64,000 nucleotides of DNA from positions 1-64,000 of the IMG/VR virus record IMGVR_UViG_3300008448_014963. One strand, written 5' to 3'. The stretch comes from a virus. Below the pieces are notes generated by a model. The model did not search any database. It was not told the DNA's origin and worked only from the letters and a program-made list of their open reading frames with translations. The position numbers were made by a program, and so were the translations under genes. This document shows, piece by piece, positions 42,180 through 51,900 of the stretch (positions are counted from its first letter, which is position 1; the number at the start of each line of letters is the position of its first letter).

Positions 42180-43154
42180 TTATATAATTCTCAAATTCCC
42201 TTTAGCGTCGAAGATCCAGAATTCAAAATTGATTTTTTTTGCTAATACAGCATCCTTTTTTTCTAGATTTTCTGTTAAATTACATTCATAGGTATATTCA
42301 GATTTTACCTCTATAATCTTATTTTCCGTTTTTATAAAGATGTCAGGAAAATAGATTCTATCTTTACTATACTCTATTTTTCCAGTTTCTTGAGCAATCT
42401 CAGAATCCTCTATTATTATATTTGCTTCATCGTGTATTTTTAATAATAGATCTATAGCTAAATTCTCATATCCTTGTATCCTTACTTTCTTTCCTGACTG
42501 AAAGATATAATCTTTGTATTGAAACGATTTCCTAGAATATTCCTCATATTTTATTGGATCTTTTAGTCTATGAGAATACCCATATTTTTCTACATTTGTT
42601 TTTTTAATTTTATCCTGAGTTGATTCTAATTTTGTTGGGTGCACCCCGTATTTCTTTTCGAATGTTTTCTGAGTTTTAAACTTAAATTCTTCCGTTGATG
42701 TGTAATATTTTGCCCCATATTTTTCTATATTATTTTTCTCGAATTTTTCTCTATATCCTTCTATTTCCCATACATTTTTAGTCCCGTATTTTTCAATTAA
42801 TTTTTCTCTCCCTTTATCCAAATTATATTTTTTATTACATTGATCTTTACAGCAAGTTCCACAATAATTAGCGTCTCTTTTGTTATATTGGTTTATTGAA
42901 AATTTATTAGTAAATGAGAATTTTTTGTGTTCATCACAATATGGGCATTTTTCGATGTCCATTATGTTAAACCACAAATGATAGAATCTTTGTGATAAAC
43001 TTATATCCTGATATACTTGATCCAAAAATTCCGTTTCCTTTATTGTTTCTTCTAATAAATTTGGATCCCTTTTAATAATTGATATTACTTGTCCAAAAGC
43101 TTGCCCTTTAAAATCTCTTTTTTTAGTTTCCTCTATAAAATTGTGTATGCCCAT
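42180..43154 (-). CDS. Free-standing homing endonuclease-like protein with PD-(D/E)XK motif
   Basis: 324 residues. A zinc-binding module is suggested by C70-x2-C73 (CPYC) and C98, C101, C102, C106. It is followed by four DNA-binding-type EKYG repeats at 122, 145, 168 and 190, spaced 22-23 residues apart with K/T-rich linkers, typical of phage homing endonucleases. The nuclease core is YFPDIFI with IIEVKS (Asp271, Glu282-x-Lys284). It is encoded against the direction of the surrounding structural genes and has its own TATATAT box, so it is most likely a mobile gene inserted between two virion genes. Confidence 0.82.
   Translation of the reverse strand: MGIHNFIEETKKRDFKGQAFGQVISIIKRDPNLLEETIKETEFLDQVYQDISLSQRFYHLWFNIMDIEKCPYCDEHKKFSFTNKFSINQYNKRDANYCGTCCKDQCNKKYNLDKGREKLIEKYGTKNVWEIEGYREKFEKNNIEKYGAKYYTSTEEFKFKTQKTFEKKYGVHPTKLESTQDKIKKTNVEKYGYSHRLKDPIKYEEYSRKSFQYKDYIFQSGKKVRIQGYENLAIDLLLKIHDEANIIIEDSEIAQETGKIEYSKDRIYFPDIFIKTENKIIEVKSEYTYECNLTENLEKKDAVLAKKINFEFWIFDAKGNLRII
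42180..43154 (-). mobile_element. Inserted homing endonuclease gene
   Basis: A single opposite-strand gene between the connector-like gene and the baseplate operon, with a promoter-like box of its own. Homing endonucleases spread as one-gene elements. The sequence boundaries cannot be read without an uninterrupted relative. Confidence 0.5.
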
Positions 43155-43172
43155 ATCTTGGTGTATTTTCTT

Positions 43173-43179
43173 TATATAT
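43173..43179 (-). promoter_or_regulatory. TATATAT box for the homing endonuclease
   Basis: On the minus strand AATATATAAAG lies about 18-20 nt upstream of ATG 43154. It shares the 99-nt divergent gap with a plus-strand box at 43242. Confidence 0.5.
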
Positions 43180-43241
43180 TAGATATTGAAATTAATTTTC
43201 CTTATCTAGAGATATAATAAAAATAGCCATTTCATTTTTTG

Positions 43242-43250
43242 AATATATAA
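43242..43250 (+). promoter_or_regulatory. AATATATAA box
   Basis: AATATATAA lies 3 nt before ATG 43254. A second AT-rich candidate, GATATAATAAAAATAG, is at 43211-43226. Confidence 0.5.
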
Positions 43251-43253
43251 TGA

Positions 43254-43613
43254 ATGAGTAATTTTCTGAATTTAGGAGGCTTTGAAATATTTCCAGAGTA
43301 CTTTTTCTTAAACCTAGAAGAAAGCGAGAAAAAAATTAGAGAATTTGGAAATTCTGCAAGATTTTTAACCTTTCCCGAAATGCTCTATTTGAATTTAGAA
43401 ATTAGAAATCTTTCAGTCCTTAACCTATCCGAGGGAGATTACTGGATGAAAAATGATAAAAATTTACTGAATGTTTACTGGAATAAAGCCACAATTTTTA
43501 GTATGAAGAGTAAGCTTCCAGGCTGGGAAAATTATAATTATGATTTCTGGAGTGCGACAAAGAAAGATCAATTAATCAAAAAAATTCTTATAGTTGGTGC
43601 CGATGTCAATTAA
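43254..43613 (+). CDS. Small protein of unknown function (119 aa)
   Basis: 119 residues, Leu/Asn/Phe-rich (LNLGGFEIFPEYFFLNL, TFPEMLYLNLEIRNL). It contains a conserved-looking Trp-rich C-terminal half (GDYWMKNDKN, NVYWNKAT, YDFWSATKKDQ). No family recognised. It lies alone in front of the wedge operon, separated by 34 nt and another box. Confidence 0.6.
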   Translation: MSNFLNLGGFEIFPEYFFLNLEESEKKIREFGNSARFLTFPEMLYLNLEIRNLSVLNLSEGDYWMKNDKNLLNVYWNKATIFSMKSKLPGWENYNYDFWSATKKDQLIKKILIVGADVN

Positions 43614-43632
43614 TGTTGGTTTAATTAGTTCT

Positions 43633-43640
43633 GATATATA
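43633..43640 (+). promoter_or_regulatory. GATATATA box before the wedge operon
   Basis: GATATATAGAACAAC precedes ATG 43648 with a 7-nt gap, marking the start of the baseplate wedge unit. Confidence 0.55.
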
Positions 43641-43647
43641 GAACAAC

Positions 43648-44019
43648 ATGGCAAGGTACTCAGAAATTTATCCTAGAAATCCTGATGATCCTAATTATAA
43701 ATCTGGACAACTCCATACTGATGACTCTGTTGAGATTCTAATTGGTATGATTAAACAGTGTATGATGACTACTCCAGGAGAGGTTCTTGGAGATCCTTAT
43801 TTTGGGATAGATCTAGAAGGTTTACTTTTCGAGTTTGGTGTGGACCAAGCAACTTTAGAAAGGGCAATCAGAATACATTTAATGACCTATGTTCCTTTAG
43901 CAGGTTCAATCTATGACGTTGATTTCACTGTGGGTTTCTTTAAGGGAGACACCAGAGACTCATGTGTGATTGATTTTGCAATAAAAGGCAACCCAATACT
44001 TGGAATTAAAATAATTTAA
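43648..44019 (+). CDS. Baseplate wedge protein gp25-like
   Basis: 123 residues. It matches the T4 gp25/GPW family: SVEILIGMIKQCMMTTPGEVLGDPYFGIDLEGLLFE is the conserved helical-plus-loop core (SI...TxPGE...xPxFG...LLFE), followed by an arm helix and a beta strand pair ending LGIKII. gp25 is the smallest wedge component and seeds the sheath. Its stop is 1 nt before the gp6-like gene. Confidence 0.88.
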   Translation: MARYSEIYPRNPDDPNYKSGQLHTDDSVEILIGMIKQCMMTTPGEVLGDPYFGIDLEGLLFEFGVDQATLERAIRIHLMTYVPLAGSIYDVDFTVGFFKGDTRDSCVIDFAIKGNPILGIKII

Positions 44020-44020
44020 G

Positions 44021-45718
44021 ATGGATTTATTACAGAAAAATAGAGCGAAGATAGGTGATTTATTAAGTCAAACCTTCGACCTTATTCAAGCTAGATATTC
44101 AATGTCTGAGCAGCTATTTACTGTTGCTTCAGTTTGGGGACAGATTATTTTCGTTTTAGAAAACCTTAGCCAGCTTATTCTGTTTTTTATAGAGGATTCG
44201 ATTACTGAATTAAATATCAATCAGGCAACAAGAGAATCTTCAATTTATGGCCTTGCAACTTTAGCTGGACACAACCCAACTAGAGCAATTTCTGCAAAGG
44301 GTGAAGTGGTTATCACATGGAACGGAAAAGGATTTGAACAAATAGGAGGTGGAGCAATTCTGCTCCCGAATAACTCCCAGATTAGATGTGTAAATAACGG
44401 AAAAACTTATCTCATCAAATTGAATCAGGAATACCTAAGATTAAACTTAGATGCAACTTCGAAAATTATTTGTTCTATGGTGGAAGGAACACTTAATACG
44501 AACCAGTATACTGCTGATGGAACACGTTTACAAAGTTACAACATTTCTTCCCGTGGTACTTCAAGTATAGAAAATTTTGAGGTTGCTGTTAGAGTGAATG
44601 GGGAAGAATGGAAAAAGTATGATTCCTTATATGACATTCCAAGAAATGCCAAAGGCTATTTAGTAAAGAGTTCTTTGATCTCAGGAATAGATATTTTCTT
44701 TGGAACTGTAGATTTTGGGTTTCCTCCACCTGCTGGTGCTATTATTGAGGTTGATTATTTAGAATCCACAGGTGCATTTGGAAATATCCTTGTTGAGGAT
44801 TCTTCAAAGGTCATTTTCAGATTTGACTCCGATGGTACAGATCTTTTCGGAAGAACAATTACTCTTCAAGATTTCTTAGGAGTAACTTGCACGATTGCTC
44901 CACAATTAGGAGCTAACCAGGAATCAGTAGATTTAACAAGACTCATTGCTCCAAAAACTTCTAGAAGCTTTGTTCTTGCCAATCCAACCAACTATATTAC
45001 TTTCTTTGAAAAGTTTGGTCAGTTTTCAATCATTGAAGCATTTACAACTTTCAATGACCAATATATCGACGATGACAATATAATCTATTTGATTTTAGTA
45101 CCAGATATCCAATTAACACTCAAAAGCAACGAGACGTATTTTGATATTCCATTGACTAGATTCAAATTAACAAAACCACAAATTGATCGAATCTATCAGT
45201 TGCTTGATGAAAGTGGACAAAAAATAGTTACCACAGTAGCTAAGATTTTAGATCCAGTAATTATTAAATACGTGGTAAACATTGCAATCACGATCTTCGA
45301 AGGAAACGATCCAGATACAATCAAGACAGAAATCACCAACGTTTTGAGTGATTATTTCTTGAACATAAGAAGAAGAGATAAAATACCAAGATCTGACCTT
45401 GTTGCAGCTATAGAAGGCATAGAGGGAATAGACTCAGTATCTTTATATTTTGTTGGACAAAGAAATGAAGCAGCAAAAGCAGGTAATCCAAATGCACCTG
45501 ATATAGGTTTCGATGAATTTGGTGATATTGTGATAGGTAAAGATGAAATAGTGGTTATCTCTGGAGGATGGGATGACAGAAATGGTATTTATTACGATTA
45601 TGGAGCTAGTATGCAAACTTTATCTTCTGTCAATGTAGATGTTAGATCTATAGTTCCTGTGACATACAACACTAAAGTTAATACAATACTTAAAAACTCT
45701 TTAAAAACAACTAACTAA
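44021..45718 (+). CDS. Baseplate wedge protein gp6-like
   Basis: 565 residues. The N-terminal helical region (ENLSQLILFFIEDSITEL, TRESSIYGLATLAGHNPTRA) and the following beta barrel (GEVVITWNGKGF, GGGAILLPNNSQIRC) match the gp6/baseplate_J architecture. RRRDKIPRSDLVAAIEGIEGIDSV near residue 450 is the classic C-terminal gp6 region. It directly follows gp25 as in many contractile-tail systems. Confidence 0.85.
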   Translation: MDLLQKNRAKIGDLLSQTFDLIQARYSMSEQLFTVASVWGQIIFVLENLSQLILFFIEDSITELNINQATRESSIYGLATLAGHNPTRAISAKGEVVITWNGKGFEQIGGGAILLPNNSQIRCVNNGKTYLIKLNQEYLRLNLDATSKIICSMVEGTLNTNQYTADGTRLQSYNISSRGTSSIENFEVAVRVNGEEWKKYDSLYDIPRNAKGYLVKSSLISGIDIFFGTVDFGFPPPAGAIIEVDYLESTGAFGNILVEDSSKVIFRFDSDGTDLFGRTITLQDFLGVTCTIAPQLGANQESVDLTRLIAPKTSRSFVLANPTNYITFFEKFGQFSIIEAFTTFNDQYIDDDNIIYLILVPDIQLTLKSNETYFDIPLTRFKLTKPQIDRIYQLLDESGQKIVTTVAKILDPVIIKYVVNIAITIFEGNDPDTIKTEITNVLSDYFLNIRRRDKIPRSDLVAAIEGIEGIDSVSLYFVGQRNEAAKAGNPNAPDIGFDEFGDIVIGKDEIVVISGGWDDRNGIYYDYGASMQTLSSVNVDVRSIVPVTYNTKVNTILKNSLKTTN

Positions 45719-45720
45719 CT

Positions 45721-45969
45721 ATGACAAACAAACCCAGCTGGTATGAGTTTATAAGATCTCAAAACGAGATTAGATCCAATGTTGGATTTGATTATGAGGG
45801 TAAGATTTTTGAGAAAACATTATCCAATCAAATTCTACAAGGAGATGAGTCCAGAATGTTGATACTAAGCAGTATTGAAAGGGTAGTACATCAACTATTT
45901 GAATCTACGAAATATATTAAGAACTATATAAATTATACAGTTCCTAAAAACAATAAGTATGTAAGGTAA
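45721..45969 (+). CDS. Small baseplate-operon protein (82 aa)
   Basis: 82 residues between the gp6-like gene (2 nt) and the giant wedge gene (1 nt). N-terminal WYEFIRSQNEIRSN, then a helix (SRMLILSSIERVVHQLFES) and a basic tail. Unknown family; a small accessory of the wedge or an assembly chaperone is plausible from position only. Confidence 0.6.
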   Translation: MTNKPSWYEFIRSQNEIRSNVGFDYEGKIFEKTLSNQILQGDESRMLILSSIERVVHQLFESTKYIKNYINYTVPKNNKYVR

Positions 45970-45970
45970 G

Positions 45971-48900
45971 ATGGTTAATCAGAATCTATTATTTTTCGAT
46001 AAACAGGGAGAGCAATATAATTTCGAATGGAATGGAGATTATTGGGAAGGATCTGTATTATTCCCCTTGGTTTCAGAAAAGCTTTTTGAAATCGAACACA
46101 TTTTTGTTATCGAAAAATTCCTGGATAATCTTTCTGAGACAAAATATGGATTTCCTCACAGCTATGGTGTTAGCCCAGGAACTCCTGTTTGGAGAACTAA
46201 ATGGGAATCAGATTATGATGGAAAGGTTGATGTTTCTTCTATTATCTACACTTATGAATTAGGTGTAGACGGAAACTTAGATGCACCAATTTTAGTTGAA
46301 GCAGATAATGTAGAGTTTTTCCCTGAAGTTGTTCCTGGTGATGTGATATCATCTCCTTCAGGACTAGTGGTTACATCCGAAATCACTTCTTCTTCAATGC
46401 AGATCAATATTGCTCTCAATTCTGATAATGAGGGTGTATATGATAGAGTATTAATTTTAGAAGACTATACAGATCCTGATAATCCTGTTACAATTCTTAG
46501 AGTGAATTTTCACGGAGAAGTTGAGGGAGAGGATTCAAGATTAGGTGTTCTACTTGACAATTTTGGAAGGTCTTTTATTGCTGAAGATTCTTTTATTGTT
46601 AGAGAAACTGACATTAAAGAACCTCTTCCTGATTTTAAAATTATAAACGAAAAAAGAAAGGAACTTCTTTTAACAGGAGAAAGTATATTTCCTTACCTTG
46701 GCTCATATAAATCCTTATTTAATGCTATTAAGTTCTTTGGATACTATGATCTTAGAATTAAAGAATATTGGCTAAATATTAAGAAAGATTCTGCTTCAGT
46801 ACTTACTCCTTTACAGCAGAATTCACAAATCTTAAAGCAGTTAGCCACAAAGAACTTACAAGGACAAGATTCTCTTTCTCTCATAAGCAGTTTATTGAAA
46901 GACGAAAATGAGGGGAAATTCAAGCAAGTTGAGATCTATGGAAAAAAACCTGATGGGTCTTTTGGTCTCAAGAAACAGTATGAACAACTATTTCCGTCCA
47001 AATCATTTAAAAAGACTTCACTTTTTGGACTTTTTTATGACATCAATAGAGTTAATGATTCAGTAGACGAAGACGAGTTTGGGTATCCTGTTGTTGAGGA
47101 TGCTTTCTTATTTAGCCCTGAAGAAGTTCTTATAAAACTTTTCGGTCTCAAAGAGCGTTTGAAAAGAGACTATTTACCTCTCAATGCAAGAATAGTAGAC
47201 ATCACAGGTGAAGGTGTTTATTTTAACATTTACAAAACCAGGGGTTGGGTTGATCAACTTGGAATAAGTGAAATTAAATCTGGAATAAAGGTAGACTTCA
47301 CAGTATTTCCAGAAAAGGGATACATCGAGGACCTAAGAGTTTTTTATACAAAACCCAACCAGGAATCTCTTCTTTATCCTAATATCAATGGAACTGAGCT
47401 AGGAATAAGCTATTATGGTAACACAGTAGATCCTTATTCATTTTTTCAAGAATATCCAGTACCTTCTATTGCACCGTTTAAAACTGCGATAGAATCTTAC
47501 TATCAAGATGTTGAAGAAGGAACAATGCCTAAATTCTTAGGAGACGGGGATTATGATTATCCAGGTTATCAATTGTTCTCGTCTGGTACCGAACACGTTT
47601 TGCCTGCTGGTTGCCCAGTGATTATAACTGATTCAACTTTTGATCTGGCCTGGGACGAAATAAGTGCTACTTGGGAAACTTTAGATCCAACTATCACAAC
47701 AGATTTATTTGACATAGCAAGTTACACTGGAACCATTCAAAGCAATCCTGGTACTCCTTTTCAAACAGTAACATCAGCCACAAGTTTTGAATTAAGCTAT
47801 ACCTTTCCACAAACTCTTTTACTTAATATCGGTTCTGGAAACGATTGGTTTTCTGCTTCTTCAGATAATGTGTTTGTTAGAGTTGAATCTGATACTTCCC
47901 CTGGTAATCTTTGTTTGGGATATGTTATTCCTGGTGGGTATGACACCGCTACTGGTTTAATAACTATTCAGGTAATAAGCACCAGAGGATCAGGAAGCTA
48001 TTCGAGCTGGAATGTTAGTCCTACCAATTTGACTTTCTCTTCCTATAGTTTTACTTACTTCCAAAACTATGTAAATTCGGGAGGATTTTACTCTTGGTCA
48101 AGGTTACCTTACTTAGATTTTTATGAAATTGAGTGGACAATTTACAAAGAAGATGATAGACCTTATTATTTCCAAATTAGAGGGGGTCTTCCTGAATTAG
48201 AAACAATAGTTCACTTTCTTCCTTATACTGGAGATTATAATGTCAAGTGTAGAGTTTGGGACACTTTAAATTCCATTTCGTTAGGCATTAAAAGAAGCGT
48301 AATCACTGTCGGAAAAAGAGAGATTGAATTGAACACCATAACTAGGTTTAGACAATCTGAAAAGTACGATTGGGAAAATATGCCTTTGAAATGGGAAAGT
48401 TATCCATCACAATGGATCTGGCCTGTTGAAAACACGGACGAAACAAGTCTTATTTCTGACTTTATCCAAAATTTCCCTGAATATTCAAATAACTTCAATG
48501 AGGGTCAAAGTTGTGAGGTACTTTCTAAAATAGCAGAAGTTAAAGCCACAACAACTTTTGAGATGGGAGTGGATTCAGTTGCTGTTTCAACAATCGAAAG
48601 CACATTAGTTGATGGAGGTTACTCCCTTGCAGTTGTTACAACAACATCTGCTCATGGATACACAACAGGTGACACTGTTTGGATTTTAGATTCTTCAGAT
48701 GATCCCTATGGACAGTTTGTAATCAATGTTCTTTCATCAACAACTTTCCAGATTCCAGAAATTGTAATAACTCCCATTAGTGGTGGCTCTGCTTTTGGTC
48801 CAGGAAATATAAAAATATTTGCTGATTCAATTAAGATTGCTGATTGTAATTTTCAAGGAGATATTGAATCAACATCCAGTGTAATATACAGTGCCATTAA

Positions 48901-51900
48901 TAATTCTGTATTACAGCCCAAATACAAGATCATTAGCTTAACTGATTCAATAATCACTTCAGGTGATAAAACATTCGTTATACAAGCTCCTAATGACTCA
49001 GGATCACTATGGAATGGTAAGAGCTTAGTAGTGCAGGTCTCTGGATCAATCCATGCATCTCCATTATCAACAACATTCTCTGGAGGTTCTAATCAAACTG
49101 AAGAGTATGTTGAATATGATTTCGGGGCACTTCCGAAAGCAGAAATGAAATATTGGGGAACGAAAAAACTTTGCTGGGACACCTTCGAAGATTTCGAGTT
49201 TGCAAAAGCATATGCCCACACTTGGGACATGTATGATTATCACAACGACTGGTTGGGCGGATTCGATCTCTATTCTCTGCAATATGGAGATAGAGTAAGA
49301 GTTTCTGAACAAACCAATGGTATTGTCTTTACTGAGACTGATTCGCCCGGAAATTCATACCTAGATCTTTTCGAAGCTGCTAATCAATTGAATTTGTCAG
49401 AAGACGAAAACATACAAAGATTTGATTATGTGGTAAGAGGATATTCTGAATTACCAGAAGATCCTGAAGGAAACCTCATTTCTCCTGATATCACTACAAC
49501 TCCAGGGCCAAGAAATGTGACATCGAACTTCTGGGCTATTCCTTCATATTCACCAGTTATAATTGAACCAACAGGAATTGCTTGGGACGGTGATGGGGAT
49601 ATTTGGGTTACGGGAGAGGATTTAATCAGATTTGATGGTGCCAATTTCGAAACATACAATAGTACTAACAGTCCTATTCCTGGAATAGCGGTACAAACTA
49701 ATTGCATCAAAATCGATAGCAATGATGTTAAATGGATAGGTGTTGAGAACACTGACAAACCTCTGGTTAAAATAAATGACAATGCTCCAGAAGAAAATTA
49801 TGCTTATGATTTAACAGAATTCATAGACAATCAGGGGAATATGGTTTGTCCAGATGCTAACTCAAGTATTAAAGTTATTGAGATTAATCCACAATCAGGG
49901 GATATTTTTGCAGCTTTTATTTCAAATACATCACCTTCCTATAATGGACTTCTTTACTATGATGGATTTGGAAAATCTTGGAAACTCTTTACTCCTTCCA
50001 ATTCAGATCTTGGTGATGATATTATTAGAGATTTACGACTGGAATATTATTCATTCACTAAATGGTATTTATGGATAGCTACTGAAAATGCTGGACTTAT
50101 TAGATTTGATGGGGTTAACTTCAGAAACTTCAATACATCCAGTTCTGGTATTCCTTCTAATGATGTTTATTCAATTGAACTCGATTCACTAAATCATAAA
50201 TGGATAGGAACTGATAACGGATTAGCTTATTGGGACGAGGAAAGATGGGCAGTTTGGAACAATTCAACTAATCCTGAGATTTCTGTTGGTAACTTTACAA
50301 ACATAGTTGAAACAGGCAACGGAAATATCTGGTTTGCTATTGAAACAGCACCTTCTTCATCTGAGCTTTATTTCTTTGATGGTTACTTCTTCACTCAGGT
50401 TCTATATAGAAACGATGGATCAACTCCTATTGATCCTTGTCCAAATGTTTACGGAAAATCTGCTCTTTCAGCACCCTGGAAAACTATTAAGAATGGAGAA
50501 ACAACTTTCCCTAGAAATTTAATATTTACAACTTTAGCTGGAGAAATAGGTAAGTTAGATTATATTATTCCTCACATTCACGCTACATCTAAGTTTAGTG
50601 GAACAAATGGTTGGGATTTTGTTTATCACGAAACATCGACGCCCCTTCCTAAAATAAAATATGTTTACAATTCTGCTATAGGAAACAACCAAATAGGATT
50701 CAATTTCTTAGTTGGTCCGTTCTATGACAACATCACTTTAGATTCCAATATAGTTAGACCAGAAATTCCTTCTGTTGACAGATATTCTTGGTATAAACCA
50801 ACTTGGCAGAGGTATTCATTAGAAAGTTTGAAAAACCAATTCCCTTCTCTAAATTTAAATGATACCTTCTTATATGCACCACTTAGAGATATTATTAGCG
50901 GAAAAGCGACTAAGGAAAGTTACTGGAGAAACGCTCAAATAGAAAGAATTCTGCAGAAAAAATCAAATGATTTATTCCAAAATTTCGAATGGGTAGTAAC
51001 ACTTGGAAGTAATTTTAATGACCAGGGAGTTAAACTTACAGTTGATTCTGAAGGCTTTATTATAGGCATAGGAGATTTCAGAGGAACAATAACTTTGGGA
51101 GAAAAAAGCAATATTTCCACAGTCACTCTTACTGAATCCTCGCAAAGTGTTTACGTCACTAAGTATAATAAGGTAGGGGTTTTACAATGGGCAATTTCTC
51201 TTAATAGCCCAGGAAACTTAATAACCTCTAGATCTGTAACAACAGATGCTTACAACAATTTGTATGTTGTATATGAGGATCAACTATCATCAACCTTAGA
51301 ATTAGTTAAGATAAGTCCGGATGGTGTACAGCTTAATTCTTTAACAATATCAGTTCCTAGCACAAGATTTATTTTCGATGTTAAAACTGACAAATATGAG
51401 AACGTTTATATATGTGGTAGCTTTAGAGGTACAGTTAACTTTGGGCCATTCACATTAACTGCAACCAATTCTAATGGATTCATCGCTAAACTTGACTTCA
51501 ATTTTGATTATGTCTGGGTCAAGCAAATTGAGTCATCAAGTATATCAAGAGTTTTTGAAATCGCAGTACTTAACGAAGAATACGTTTATTGCTCAGGAAT
51601 ATTTTCAGGAATTATAGACTTAGGTGGAATCGAACTTACAAATGTTGGATCTACTGATATGTTCCTTGCAAAATTTGATGCAGGAAGTGGAACGTGTCTT
51701 TGGGCCGAGTCTTTGGCTGCAACACCAACCACATCGATTTCTACAAATTCAATCACATTAGATCCAAATGGACATCTTTTGGTAACTGGAGCATTTACAG
51801 GAACACTTGAATTGGAAGGTCAATCTATTTCTTCTTTCTCTTCTTCATCAGATATTTTTGTCATTAAGCTTCTATCAACTGGTAAATTGATTTGGATGAA

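Noticed and set aside
49426-49782. 118-residue minus-strand open frame in the giant gene
   Set aside because: It lies antisense to a clear propeller domain, has no box, and no protein-like motif.
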